From: Fonsecaea monophora
Lineage: Eukaryota; Ascomycota; Eurotiomycetes; Chaetothyriales; Herpotrichiellaceae
Length of the DNA: 64,000 nt
Assembly (NCBI RefSeq): GCF_001642475.1
Contig: NW_019173944.1
Location: 310,001 to 374,000 of the forward strand
Direction of reading: 5' to 3'
This document shows, in pieces, positions 53,145 to 63,402 of the stretch. The notes under the pieces were generated by a model that worked only from the letters and a program-made list of their open reading frames with translations, made no database searches and was not told where the DNA came from. Position numbers and translations under genes: made by a program. Position 1 is the stretch's first letter. Each line of letters begins with the position of its first letter.

Positions 53145-55331
53145 TCAACTTTGCCTCTCCGCTCTATTCAAAAAACACACGCCCTCGACATGTCCCGTCT
53201 GGGGGAAAAAGTCGAACCCGCCCAGCTTCTCGATGTCGTAGCGCCAGCGCCCACCGCCGAATCCGGCGACCAGCATGCCCACGTCGCGGGCCTGCGTGTG
53301 CACGTTGCAGCTGACGTAGACGACGCGGCGGGGGCCGAAGGTGCACAGCTGCTGCAGGAAGTCCGGCGAGGCGCCCTTGCGCGGCGGGTCGATGACCAGC
53401 AGGGTCTGCGAGGGCGGGAAGGGCACGTCGGTGAATAGCGCTTGCGCGTCCGCAGCGATGAAGCCCGTGTTGCTGCTCACCTCGGTGGCGTCGCTTGCAG
53501 TGGTTGTTCCACCCTGTTTCGGGCGGCTGTTGGCGCGGTGGTTGAGGTTCGCATTGTCCCGTGCGCACGAGATGGACAGCGCATCAATGTCGATGCCCAA
53601 CACGGACGAGAAATACGGCGCGAGCGCGATGCTGAACAAGCCCGAGCCGCAGTACGCGTCGAGCAGGTACTTGATCTTGGCGGGCTGCGCTTCTGGCTGG
53701 TGGTGGTTGTTGCCCGGGACCCATGATACCGATGATGATGCTGTGGGTGCAGTCGCTGATTCTGCGGCTGGGCCTGAACCCGCCGCTGGCGTCTTGGGAA
53801 GAAGGTTCTCACGGATATAGGACAAGAAAATGGGTAGGATGGAATTGTTGTTCTGGAAAAAACTGTTCGCCCGCGTCGTGAACGTGTAGGGCCCAATGTG
53901 CTCGGTCGTCACGGCCTTGTGGTCGGACGTGTAGGTCTTGATGTCTCGGAAGAGAGGGTACGTGTAGGTGATTTGGGGGGTGGTGGGAGACGGGAACGAA
54001 AGCTCGGTGGAGACAGGGTCGCCAGAGTAGGCGAGCGGTAAGGACGATAGGTCATGAATCGATCCGGGCGAGGGAGCTTTGATATTCTCGCCTTCCTCGC
54101 CGGCGCCGTCGCCGCCAACATCGCGCGTCGATGAGCTCTCTGCTGCCAGTAGTGGCTTTTCATTGCTGGAATCCGTGGTGGGGGAAACCATCTCGCGCCG
54201 CGTCGACTCCCTCAACAGAACCGTCGCGCCGGTCTTGCTCTTCCAGAACGACTCGTGCATCTTTCTCCTCTCGATCTTGAGGCCTTCGTTCAGGATCGGC
54301 GTGCCGATCGGACACTGTTCGATGTCGAGGATCCTGGGGCTATTCTTCCTCATAAACCCCAAGGGGGGCGGGTCGTCGCCCTGCCGGAACGGCTTGGACT
54401 TCGAGCCGCCGCTGTAGTGGGGGGTCAATTTCGTGCGGTAGCCGTACTGGAGCGGCGAGCCCATGGTGTCGTCGACGGGCGGGATCCGCGACGGGTCCAG
54501 GTTCGAAAAGTGCTTGAACGCCTTCTCCACGATCGTCTTCTTGTGCGCGAGCTGCTCCGGGTAAGGTAGCATTTGGAGCTGGCAGCCCGAGCAGGTCCCG
54601 AAGTATTGGCAGCCTGGTGTCACGCCCTCGCGCCGCGGCGAGGGTCGGAGTAGCTTGACGAAGTCGACGCGGCTCCACAGCGGATTCACCTCCTTCTGGG
54701 GGAACGTCTTGGCCAGGACTCTGTCGCCGGGCACGGCGAAGGGGACGACGTAGATCAAGTCCTTCGTTCCAGGCGCGTAGGCCAGTCCGTCCCCTGTGGA
54801 TGAGAGTTCCTCAATCTCCAGTTCGACCTCGGTATGTGCTTCTACTTGGTGCGAACTCCGTGAGGACAACGATGTCGGTGGATGCCGCTGGTCGCCCTCT
54901 TGTCCTCCTTCCTGGCCGTCGTGATCCGGCCCATCGTGTCCATCATCCCCATTTCTCTCCCGCCGCTCCTTTCTCAAGAGAAGAAGCGACTCCGCCTCAA
55001 TTGTCAAGACCTGGTCCGGGGTCCCATCCTGCAACTGAGACCGCTGCTGCTGGAGCCTGTGTCGCTTCGCGCGGGCCATCGGCCCTCTGTTGTTGAGTTT
55101 GTCCATTCTCGCCGCAATCGACGCGGCATTGTACACCTCCTTGTACCCCTGCGGCCTCGGTAACCGCCTGTCGTCCCTACCGCTACTGCGGTTGAAGGGC
55201 TGGAAGAACTCGACCGAGGACAACGTACGACGGATGGCTGTGATATTGGCGCCGGGTTGGCGGACGAAGAACGATGAAGAAGAAGAGGCAGGATATACCG
55301 GTGCGCGTGAAAGAGAGCGACTCAGAAACAT
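53145..55331 (-). CDS. TRM2: tRNA (uracil-5)-methyltransferase TRM2
   Basis: SAM-dependent enzyme making m5U54 (T-loop) in tRNA; RumA/TrmA family, 728 aa, single exon. The N-terminus is Arg/Ser-rich without early acids (MFLSRSLSRAPVYPASSSSS), suggesting a mitochondrial form. A TRAM domain follows (VELEIEELSSTGDGLAYAPG). Next is the iron-sulphur-type cysteine set (CQYFGTCSGCQLQ with a later EQCPIG). The methyltransferase fold has LLDAYCGSGLFSIALAPYF and IDPPRKGASPDFL. The catalytic Cys675 is in VYVSCNVHTQARDV. GEx ends TGHVEGVCFLNR. It is unusually G/C-rich at third positions compared with its neighbours. Linkers around residues 110-165, 375-425 and 500-530 are disordered. Confidence 0.93.
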   Translation of the reverse strand: MFLSRSLSRAPVYPASSSSSFFVRQPGANITAIRRTLSSVEFFQPFNRSSGRDDRRLPRPQGYKEVYNAASIAARMDKLNNRGPMARAKRHRLQQQRSQLQDGTPDQVLTIEAESLLLLRKERRERNGDDGHDGPDHDGQEGGQEGDQRHPPTSLSSRSSHQVEAHTEVELEIEELSSTGDGLAYAPGTKDLIYVVPFAVPGDRVLAKTFPQKEVNPLWSRVDFVKLLRPSPRREGVTPGCQYFGTCSGCQLQMLPYPEQLAHKKTIVEKAFKHFSNLDPSRIPPVDDTMGSPLQYGYRTKLTPHYSGGSKSKPFRQGDDPPPLGFMRKNSPRILDIEQCPIGTPILNEGLKIERRKMHESFWKSKTGATVLLRESTRREMVSPTTDSSNEKPLLAAESSSTRDVGGDGAGEEGENIKAPSPGSIHDLSSLPLAYSGDPVSTELSFPSPTTPQITYTYPLFRDIKTYTSDHKAVTTEHIGPYTFTTRANSFFQNNNSILPIFLSYIRENLLPKTPAAGSGPAAESATAPTASSSVSWVPGNNHHQPEAQPAKIKYLLDAYCGSGLFSIALAPYFSSVLGIDIDALSISCARDNANLNHRANSRPKQGGTTTASDATEVSSNTGFIAADAQALFTDVPFPPSQTLLVIDPPRKGASPDFLQQLCTFGPRRVVYVSCNVHTQARDVGMLVAGFGGGRWRYDIEKLGGFDFFPQTGHVEGVCFLNRAERQS

Positions 55332-56151
55332 AGATTGATCGCCGGCCCGTCAACTGCCTCCGCTGGACTCTTTCTCTACGGACTCTAGGGAATTCAAAAA
55401 GGAGCCATATTTGCTTCCTCGAAAAATTTTGATTACATAATTATGCCAAGAATGTGGCCCCGGCCCAATCATGTGGCGCGGATTATACAACGTCACAGAA
55501 GTCACCCGCTCGCTTTAAATGGTTTGCCGTGTCTCAATCATGCATGATCCTTCATGATGTTTGCATCTTCCTCAGCCTCATCATTCTCTCTGTATGTGCA
55601 ATGTCTAGGCGATAGGAATGTTCACCACCATTCGACCGCCCGTCGACTCATTCACACGCCAGGTAGATCGCCCGCTGCCTTTACACGTTATCTACCACAA
55701 TGCAGCCCCCCGATTCGCTCTACAGCATTCTCCTGTCACGATCAGCTTGTACTCGGACCCTGAAGCCTGTGCATGCACAGCCGAAGCAGCAGAGGCACCT
55801 ATGCTCCAACACAGAATCCTGTAACATTTGCTGGAATACATCTGAGCCCGCTTTTGCGGACGCAATGTCGACATTGATGGGTGACTCAGTGTCAGGTCCA
55901 AGAAGATGGGTCAGGTGACTTGTTTGGTGCGTCGTTGGCGACACTCCGTTCAATGTAATCGGAAGTTAGTTCTTTTTTGTGCATCATTTCTGTGGAAACT
56001 GTGCTTTAGTCCTCTCATGTAATTGCTCAACAACGAAAGAGCCTGGTTGAGGATTTGCCATGATCAGTAAAGTCGCTTCTTCTGCCTCGATGCCGATCTC
56101 TCCTAAGTCAGAATCGCGGCTCGATATGAGCGACAAGCGTCTTCCCTTCGC
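55332..56151. other. intergenic upstream of TRM2
   Basis: 820 bp between two minus-strand genes. No gene or notable repeat seen. Confidence 0.55.
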
Positions 56152-57344
56152 TCAGTCGTCAGGATCGAAACCCCTGGCAGGGCCTCTCGAAGGACTCCGC
56201 GACAATTCTCCACGCAAGTCAGCCACTGCTGGACGACTGCGCAGTCGCGATCGCGAATCCACCTCTCCGTCTGTCGCCAGTCTGTCGGTGGGGTTGCCTT
56301 TTGGTTGTGTCTCCAAAAGGGGGCTTCGAGCCTCGGTATCGGGAGGGTTGGCGGAGAACCGGTATGTGGCAAGCTCAACAGGGCCATCGATGTTGTGGTT
56401 AGCAGGAGATCTCGATGCATGGCGTCGATTGAATTCATCTGGCGTCAGGCCGAGTCCCATGATCTCTTGAGGCTCGCCGTCGTCCTGCAACCTGGGTGCT
56501 CGGGGCGAGTAATAAGCCGGCGCGGGTGAGAAAGGACCTTGAGTAGTGGAGGCACTTCCTGAGTATCGAGGAAGCGGTGTCATGACTAATGTGGTCTATT
56601 AGCAAGCGCAGCAAGGAGTGTAGGAGCGAAATAAAACCTACCAGCACCGAAAGGATCTTTGTAGAAAGATTTGTATTCTAGGGGTTCTCGTCCAAGCTGA
56701 GCGGATTCTTGCAGTGACCGCTTCATTCTTCTCCGCCGTATGAGGCAAAACACCGCAAGCCCGATGATGATTGTCAGACTCACCGCGGCGGCAACGGCGC
56801 CACCAGCTATCGCGGCAGTGTCCACTGATTTCGAGGCTGGCTGTGCCGTCGCCGTACTCGATGTCGTCGTAGCGGGTGCGGATGAGACCGAGGCTGAACT
56901 TGTCGTTGCAACGGTGGCGGGAACCGTGAAGGTCGAACTTCCAGCGACGACCACTGTATGGACACCAGCAGGTCGTAGATCCGAGGCAGGGCATCCTTGG
57001 CCATTGCACGGGTTACTGTCGCAGCAGCCTTGAAAGGGAACAGAATTGTCGGCGCAAGTATACCAAAGCCCACCATATGGGCAGCTGTGGTTGGGATAGT
57101 CCGGAACAGGAGTCGTGACAGCACCAAAGCCCATAGGAGACAAGTTGGCTGGAGGGCACATTTGCCCAGAGCAGGGATTGCTTGAACAGCAACCGATAAA
57201 AGTCGGATAGTTCACATCTTCACACTTCCACCACTCGCCTCCCACCGGACACGACACGTAGTCAGAGTCGTTGAATGTGTCTTGTCTTCGAAGGTGGGCC
57301 ATCAGGAGATCGGATGTGAAGAGGGAGTGATTATCAGAGACCAT
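56152..57344 (-). CDS. cysteine-rich single-pass membrane protein with duplicated CPxGGxW module
   Basis: 378 aa in two exons (56642-57344 and 56585 to 56152) with a 56-nt intron (56586-56641, GTAGGT...CATTAG). The extracellular part holds two tandem ~45-residue modules: CPVGGEWWKCEDVNYPTFIGCC-type, then CPYGGLWYTCADNSVPFQGCC-type. Each is followed by SNPCxGxxCPxxxLxPxG. A Ser/Thr/Ala-rich stalk (about residues 135-180) precedes one membrane helix (AIAGGAVAAAVSLTIIIGLAVFCLI) and a stop-transfer RRRRMKR. The cytosolic tail of ~170 residues is rich in Ser, Pro, Arg and charged residues. The layout resembles fungal WSC-type wall sensors, but the cysteine module is different. No classical signal peptide is visible at this start; Met at residue 15 is an alternative. 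Function unknown. Confidence 0.75.
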
Positions 57345-58684
57345 AATCTCTTGGATTAGTTCAGCGACAATTCAACTTATTGGGCATCGACCAGGCTTCG
57401 AATAGATGAGTACAAGGCGTGCAGAAACAAGGAAACGTCAAGGAAAGACGAGTATCTGCAAACACAACCAAGGACAACTATTAAAAGAGAACAGACGTCA
57501 GACCTTCGGGGAACAACCTGCTGGCTAAAAAAGTAAATGATTGGAATCAGGAAACACGGGCCACTGAAAGAAAGCAGTTTTCGGAGCACGTTATACACCA
57601 GCGGCCACAAAGTCCTCGACTGACGGAGGTGCCGTAGATATGTTCCGCCATTGCACCGCCCCCCCATATTTCGAGAACACTTAACTGAGCGGCAGATTAG
57701 GCGCGCAGTATTCGTCGCGAGGCTCATTCTTGCCAGCTGGATAAGCCGTTTAGGGCTGTCGAATGAGCATTGGCGTCGTTTGTCAGTGCTTGTGCGATGA
57801 AAAGCAAGCATTCGCCCTGGGTGGTTCGTCATGCGGCGAGACAGACTGGGGTGAAAAGTATGCCGACTAGCTGGGAAAAGCAGCTGAGGCTGAGTCCAAG
57901 GGTTTAACCAAAAGTGAGACGCCCAGGGTCCCCATCATCTAGCGTCCAATGGCGATTTTCTAGCCAAGATACAGCTTGCCATCGGGTTTCAGCCCGCTCT
58001 TGGACCTTCTGGGGAAAAGGCAGAGACCTATTCGAGTGATTAGTGCGCAGCAAAGAATGACTGATTGTAGTAGGAGAGGAAGCAGCGAGACAGCAATTTG
58101 TCAACGTGAAGCAGAAGTTTGTTTCGTCTAATTCATCTGACTTGGCATGTTTGTAGATGTAAGGTCCATCGAGGCCGCCAGCCTGTGAGGGCGGAATCAA
58201 CGCCACGGGCCTGAGGTGACCACTGACCACAGGCTCTGGGGGCCATGGGCCAGGTCTCCGAACCCTTTCCATCACCTCTTCCACTGGCCCGGCGCCGTGT
58301 GAGGCGCATCCGTGTCTTTTCTTCTATCAATCGTACAGTACAAAGGATGTTTGGTTCCAGCGGTGAAACAGTTGATGCTCTGACTAGATTCTCCGCCGAC
58401 GTGTTGCGCATTAGGTGGTACAAGACTCGTAAAGCAATGGCTTAGGAGATGCTGACAAGGTGCAGGCGACTTGCTTCACCGCTTGGAAAACACTATCCGG
58501 CTCGAACGTCGGTCCAGATCTGTCGGTGCTGCAAAGTGCTCTAGCGGCTTCCGCCTCTCGAGGTGCGAAGCCCAATTATACGCCTATGCTGCTCACTACT
58601 TCGCTTGATGCTGCAGTGCCATGGTGGCCATGTGTGGCATGTGTTGCATGTGCTCTAAGCTGTATCTGGACCCTGGCTGCATCT
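57345..58684. other. intergenic upstream of the cysteine-rich membrane protein gene
   Basis: 1.34 kb between two minus-strand genes. Minus-strand frames at 57377-57832 and 57904-58284 and a plus-strand frame at 58460-58807 (partly antisense to PRP43) show no recognisable features. I call no gene. Confidence 0.5.
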
Positions 58685-60982
58685 CTATCGTCCGCTTTTC
58701 ATCTTTTGCCGTCGAGCTACCCTCTCCGCGATCCTCTGAAGCGCCGTCTTGACTTCGCCCTTGGGAAAGCTGTCTATGTCATAATAACCTGGTGCAATAT
58801 CGAGTAGCCACTCGCCTCGAACACTCGTCACCGTCCGAATATAGTTCTTGCTGGTAAGGACAAATTCGTTGTAAACCACCCATTCGCTCTCTTGGCCGAG
58901 GACCGTACTAGGATGCAAAAGTACAGTTTGGTTGTCTTTCACGGTCGTGTAAGTCTTGCCGTTGGCTTCTTTCTTTGCCACCTGCATGAAGAAGCCAGAC
59001 ACGAGTGCGCGTCGGATGTTTTCGTAATATTTTTTGTCCTCGAATGGTGTTGACATCAATTCCAGTTCTTCCCGCTCCATGATTCTCTTTAGCTGCAAAC
59101 GCACATTGTCCGCAGACTGTAAAGCTCGGAGACTCAGGAAATGATCGTGACACCACTGCCTCGGGTTCGCCTGCGCCTCAGGGCCTTTGAAAGCATGATA
59201 GACATTGAGCATGGTCAGGTGGTCGCCGTCAGGGTGAGCGAAGAGATTTTTCATCTCGTCTGCCCGTTTTCGCGCGGACGCAGGTCTGACAAATATTTGA
59301 GGCACGGACAGTAAAGCGGTCAAGCTCAAGATCTCATTCGAACAGTAGAATTCGGGGGAAGAGATGAGCATGACTGCCAGTGCTGGATCTAGAGGGAACT
59401 CAGAGGCCAGCCTGCCCATGGTTGTGAGGTTGCCATCGTCGTCCAGACATGCGAGATAATTCAACTCCTCCAATGCCCGCATCAAAGTCTCAGGAGCGGG
59501 AGGATCCATCAGGTCGAAGTGCACGAGGTCGTCGATTCCAAGTTTCTTCAGCTCAAGGACAGTAGAGGAGAGATTGGAACGAAGGATTTCAGGGTAAGTT
59601 TGCTCGATCAGCTCCTTTTTAAAGGCACCTTCGGTATACAGTCGGAAACACTTTCCGGGCCGAGTACGACCGGCACGACCAGCTCTCTGTTGAGCGGAAG
59701 CCTTCGAGATGGGCGAAACGAGGAGGGACTCGACCCTGATGCGTGGATTGTACACCTTTTGTTTGGAAAATCCAGGGTCAACCACATAGACAATCCCATC
59801 GATGGTCAGGGACGTCTCTGCAATGTTGGTGGCAACGATGCATTTACGACCCGCTCGACCGCCAGGTCGCCGCGGTGGCGGTGCAGGTTCAAAGATCTTT
59901 TGCTGCTGTGCAGGAGGCAACGTGCCGTAAAGGGGATACACTTTCATCGGGCCCGCGTCAGCCTCTCGAATCATTTCGTCGGCTTCCAGCGAGATCTTTC
60001 GGCATGCATCTTCGATCTCTTCTTCTCCAGTCAGAAACAGTAAGATATCACCTTCGGGTTCCGTGGCATGGATCTGCAAAACGGTTCTGATAGCAGCTTC
60101 AACGTAATCCGGCTCAGGCTCCTGGGTGTAGAAAATCTCCACAGGATGTGTTCGACCAGGAACAGCAAGCAAAGGCGCATCGTTGAAGTATCTCTGAAAT
60201 TTCTGAGCATCCAGGGTTGCAGACATGATGATCAACTTGAGGTCGGGCCTACGCAAAACCACCTCTTTCAATAGACCCATCAACACGTCTGTAGCTAATG
60301 TCCGCTCATGGGCTTCGTCGAGAATAATCGTGCTGTATCTTGTGAGCTCGTGGTCGTTCATGGCCTCTCTCAAGAGCATGCCATCGGTCATGTACTTGAG
60401 TATCGTCTTTTGGCTTGTCATGTCCTCAAATCTTATGCTGTATCCGACCTCTTCGCCAAGTTTGACGTCCAGCTCGTTGGCAACACGTTCCGCTACCGAC
60501 ATGGCGGCCACTCGACGAGGCTGCGTGCATGCGACGAGTTTTCGTTCTTGCTGTGGCAAATCATCGTAGAGAACAAACTGGGGGATTTGCGTCGTCTTTC
60601 CTGACCCAGTTTCGCCCACGAAAACTAGAATTTGGGATTTCTGGTACAACTGAAGGAATTCGTCCCGCTGGGCATGGACAGGCAGATCTCTTCTGGTACG
60701 CAGTATGGAGAAGTATCGATCGGAATGGGGACGGCCTGTGAAAGGATTGGTTTTTGAATCTTCGGCTTTGTGAGCCAACGCAGCCGTGGTCTTGTGCCGT
60801 TGGAAGTCGGCGAGAGGGCTGCCGCTGGGAATCGGAGGGGTTGAGGAGCCGTTTGTGTACCCGTTCACATCGTTGTCGTGCCAGTGAGCAAGGTAAGGAT
60901 TGTTTTTAGGATCGAGCCCGCCAGCGGTCTTCTGGCGCTTTGCGGGCAACCCGTCAGGGTTCTCTGGGCGTTTGGCTGCCAT
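58685..60982 (-). CDS. PRP43: DEAH-box RNA helicase PRP43
   Basis: 765-aa ATPase that releases the intron-lariat spliceosome and acts in ribosome assembly; it is activated by G-patch proteins. Single exon. Motif I GETGSGKTT, Ia TQPRRVAA, II DEAH (ILDEAHERT), III SATLDAQKF, IV LFLTGEEEIE, V ATNIAETSLTIDG and VI QQRAGRAGRTRPG are all present. The winged-helix, ratchet (YYENIRRALVSGFFMQVA) and OB-fold (TVLLHPSTVLGQESEWVVYNEF) parts follow. The N-terminal ~70 residues are variable. The lack of introns is unusual among its neighbours but shared by several helicase genes. Confidence 0.95.
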   Translation of the reverse strand: MAAKRPENPDGLPAKRQKTAGGLDPKNNPYLAHWHDNDVNGYTNGSSTPPIPSGSPLADFQRHKTTAALAHKAEDSKTNPFTGRPHSDRYFSILRTRRDLPVHAQRDEFLQLYQKSQILVFVGETGSGKTTQIPQFVLYDDLPQQERKLVACTQPRRVAAMSVAERVANELDVKLGEEVGYSIRFEDMTSQKTILKYMTDGMLLREAMNDHELTRYSTIILDEAHERTLATDVLMGLLKEVVLRRPDLKLIIMSATLDAQKFQRYFNDAPLLAVPGRTHPVEIFYTQEPEPDYVEAAIRTVLQIHATEPEGDILLFLTGEEEIEDACRKISLEADEMIREADAGPMKVYPLYGTLPPAQQQKIFEPAPPPRRPGGRAGRKCIVATNIAETSLTIDGIVYVVDPGFSKQKVYNPRIRVESLLVSPISKASAQQRAGRAGRTRPGKCFRLYTEGAFKKELIEQTYPEILRSNLSSTVLELKKLGIDDLVHFDLMDPPAPETLMRALEELNYLACLDDDGNLTTMGRLASEFPLDPALAVMLISSPEFYCSNEILSLTALLSVPQIFVRPASARKRADEMKNLFAHPDGDHLTMLNVYHAFKGPEAQANPRQWCHDHFLSLRALQSADNVRLQLKRIMEREELELMSTPFEDKKYYENIRRALVSGFFMQVAKKEANGKTYTTVKDNQTVLLHPSTVLGQESEWVVYNEFVLTSKNYIRTVTSVRGEWLLDIAPGYYDIDSFPKGEVKTALQRIAERVARRQKMKSGR

Positions 60983-61907
60983 GGTCGCTGACCAGTGGTG
61001 GAATGGAGGGAGACAACCAGATGGCGCAACGAATCGGTGGCGTGGTGGGTAAATAGAGGGAGAGAAAAATAAGTGTGGGTGAAAGGCGAAGCGGTGCGAG
61101 GATGAAGGTTGTCAATTAGTTGTCGCTTCAACTATTCGTCCTTTCTAACCATCGACTTTCCAGACAAATCCAGTTCGCCGCCTATTATTTCAATCTCGCA
61201 ACGTAGAAAATATTTCGATATTTGCGTCTCGGAAAAATCTCTGCGGTGACGTAGATGGTACGGTGGACTACAGAGCAAGTAGTGCATTTCCATTTCTGGT
61301 CGTCATGTCAGAACTTGACTGGAGCGTTCACTTGTGATCGATTTAGCCATATATCTACCTACACTGTCAGCGCTTGACATTTGAGATCTACTTGTATGGC
61401 GGCAGAAGAGTGGCGTGGTCTGAGGACATACATTGTGTCCGGCTGCGGTCCGGGGGACCACAAGTATCAACTACCAGCGCTGCGGCTTGATGTTAACAAG
61501 AATGTCACTATGCTCTCTTGTATAGTCATCTAGATCTATCCAGAGGAAGGCTACTTTGTATACACCAGAGGGACGATAATAAAACGGAGGATAGGATGGA
61601 CCGAGATGCTCGGAAGAGCTTCCCTCACCCCAACTACCCCTCGACCGACCATCATTGGCAGCCCCGCCCTGTTGTCCCCGATGTCAACAGAATAGAGGGC
61701 GAGAGAAAAGCAATTCTACCGTTCTGCCATTTCCACTATTCATAGTTTTCCTTCGCTCTCCGAGATATTCTTTTTCCTGGATACTCATTCTCCCGTGTCT
61801 TTAAACTCTTCAGCCTGTTCATCCTCATCCTAACTTTATAGCGGTATATCACCAGCAACAGTCTAGTTACTCCTTCTCCTCTTCAGCCTCCTGCAAACCT
61901 TTTCAAG
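60983..61907. promoter_or_regulatory. divergent PRP43 / TPI promoter region
   Basis: 925 bp between divergent starts. The 170 bp before the TPI start are pyrimidine-rich (from about 61738), with CTTTATAG near 61834-61841, as is common for strongly expressed fungal glycolytic genes. A TACCTAC motif occurs at about 61356. Confidence 0.45.
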
Positions 61908-62961
61908 ATGGGTCGAAAACCATTTGTTGGAGGCAACTTTAAAATGTATGCAGTGAGGACAGACACACAGACCCTGTGCTCTTTAGGAACCGGTCAAAGG
62001 GTGTTTCCCGAGTACTAACACACCACTTCCACCAGGAATGGGACGATCAAGTCCATCAAAGAGATTGTCCACAACTTGTCCACAGCCAAGCTCGGTATGC
62101 TAATCCCTCGTTCCCCACTTGCTTGAATATGCCATTTCAGAGGGATTACCGAAAGATCTTGACTGACTGTCTTCCACAAGACCCGAATACCGAAGTCGTC
62201 GTCGCACCCCCGAGTCTGTACCTCCTGCTGGCCCGCGAACACCTCTCCCCGAACATTGAAGTCGCAGCTCAAAATGTCTTCGACAAGCCCAACGGGGCTT
62301 TTACGGGTGAAATCTCGGTGGCGCAATTGAAGGACAGTGGGATCACATGGACACTGCTGGGTCACTCGGAACGCCGAACCATCCTCCGTGAGGAAGATGA
62401 GTTCGTGGCTTGCAAGACCAAAGCCGCACTCGACGGCGGAATTGGTGTCATTCTGTGCTGCGGTGAGAGTCTCGAGGAGCGGGAAAAGGGTATCACGGTC
62501 GATGTTGTCACAAGACAATTGGACGCGGTGAACAAGTCTATCGGCAAGGATGGCTGGAAGAATGTGGTGATCGCATACGAGCCTATCTGGGCCATTGGGA
62601 CAGGCAAGGTTGCAACGACTGGTATGAAGCAAAGACTCCCCGACATGTGTGAGGAGTGACTGACGCATCCGAACCATTGCAGAACAAGCGCAGGAAGTTC
62701 ATGCAGCCATCAGAAAATGGTTGAAGGACGCCGTCTCGCCCGAAGCCGCCGAGAACACCAGAATCATCTATGGTGGAAGCGTCAACGAGAAGAACTGCAG
62801 GGATTTGGCCAAGCAGCCTGATGTGGATGGGTTTTTGGTTGGCGGTGCCAGCTTGAAACCTGCCTGTAAGTCAACATTTTGGGAAAACACCCTACATGAC
62901 CGAATGAAATCGCTGACGTTTCCGAACCACAGTCGTCGAGATTATCAATGCGTTCAGTTAG
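61908..62961 (+). CDS. TPI1: triosephosphate isomerase
   Basis: Glycolytic enzyme interconverting dihydroxyacetone phosphate and glyceraldehyde 3-phosphate. 249 aa, the standard length. Five exons: 61908-61945, 62036-62094, 62181-62621, 62683-62865 and 62933-62961. Splicing gives GGNFKMNGTIKSIKEIV with the catalytic Asn-Lys pair. LLGHSERRTI holds the catalytic His, and AYEPIWAIGTGKVATT holds the catalytic Glu and flexible loop 6, cut by intron 3 directly after. IIYGGSVNEKN is the phosphate-binding loop and FVEIINAFS the end. Intron phases are consistent throughout. Confidence 0.97.
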
Positions 62962-63402
62962 ATTCGTGCTGACAAGGCGGGAAGCATGAATCGTTCTCGA
63001 CAGCGCGCAATTCAGAGGTGTCAACTGACGAGTGCAATGGTTTGGTCGGTGGACCGAAGCCCTGAGGTCAAATATGCATTAGCATGCGAAGACCCGAAGC
63101 AGAATAAAATCATATGTCACCCCGTTAGACACCCCTACACCCTTGCACCTAGTAGACGACTAGAGACTTGGACACCAAGAAGGATGTGCGTCTCGGGACC
63201 TCCTGCTCCACCCGACCGCAGCACCGAAATTTCGCAGTCGGAGAAAAGAGCATGCGAGCTTCAAGTTTCTCGTACCAAAGTATTTCATCATTCAATAAAT
63301 TCATCACTCCTGCCGTCTACATCCACAGCCATCTTATTCTACGCTCTAATTTCTTTCATATTCGTTGGTGTTGGAATCTTAGCCACCCTAAAATAAAGCA
63401 AA
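62962..63402. other. intergenic, TPI 3' end to TOM22
   Basis: 441 bp between two plus-strand genes. It turns T/C-rich toward TOM22 (about 63290-63390). Nothing else recognised. Confidence 0.5.

Noticed and set aside
57377..58807. Open frames between the cysteine-rich membrane protein gene and PRP43
   Set aside because: Short, without recognisable features, and partly antisense to PRP43.
62015..62677. 220-codon minus-strand frame over triosephosphate isomerase
   Set aside because: It is antisense to a fully recognisable enzyme gene.
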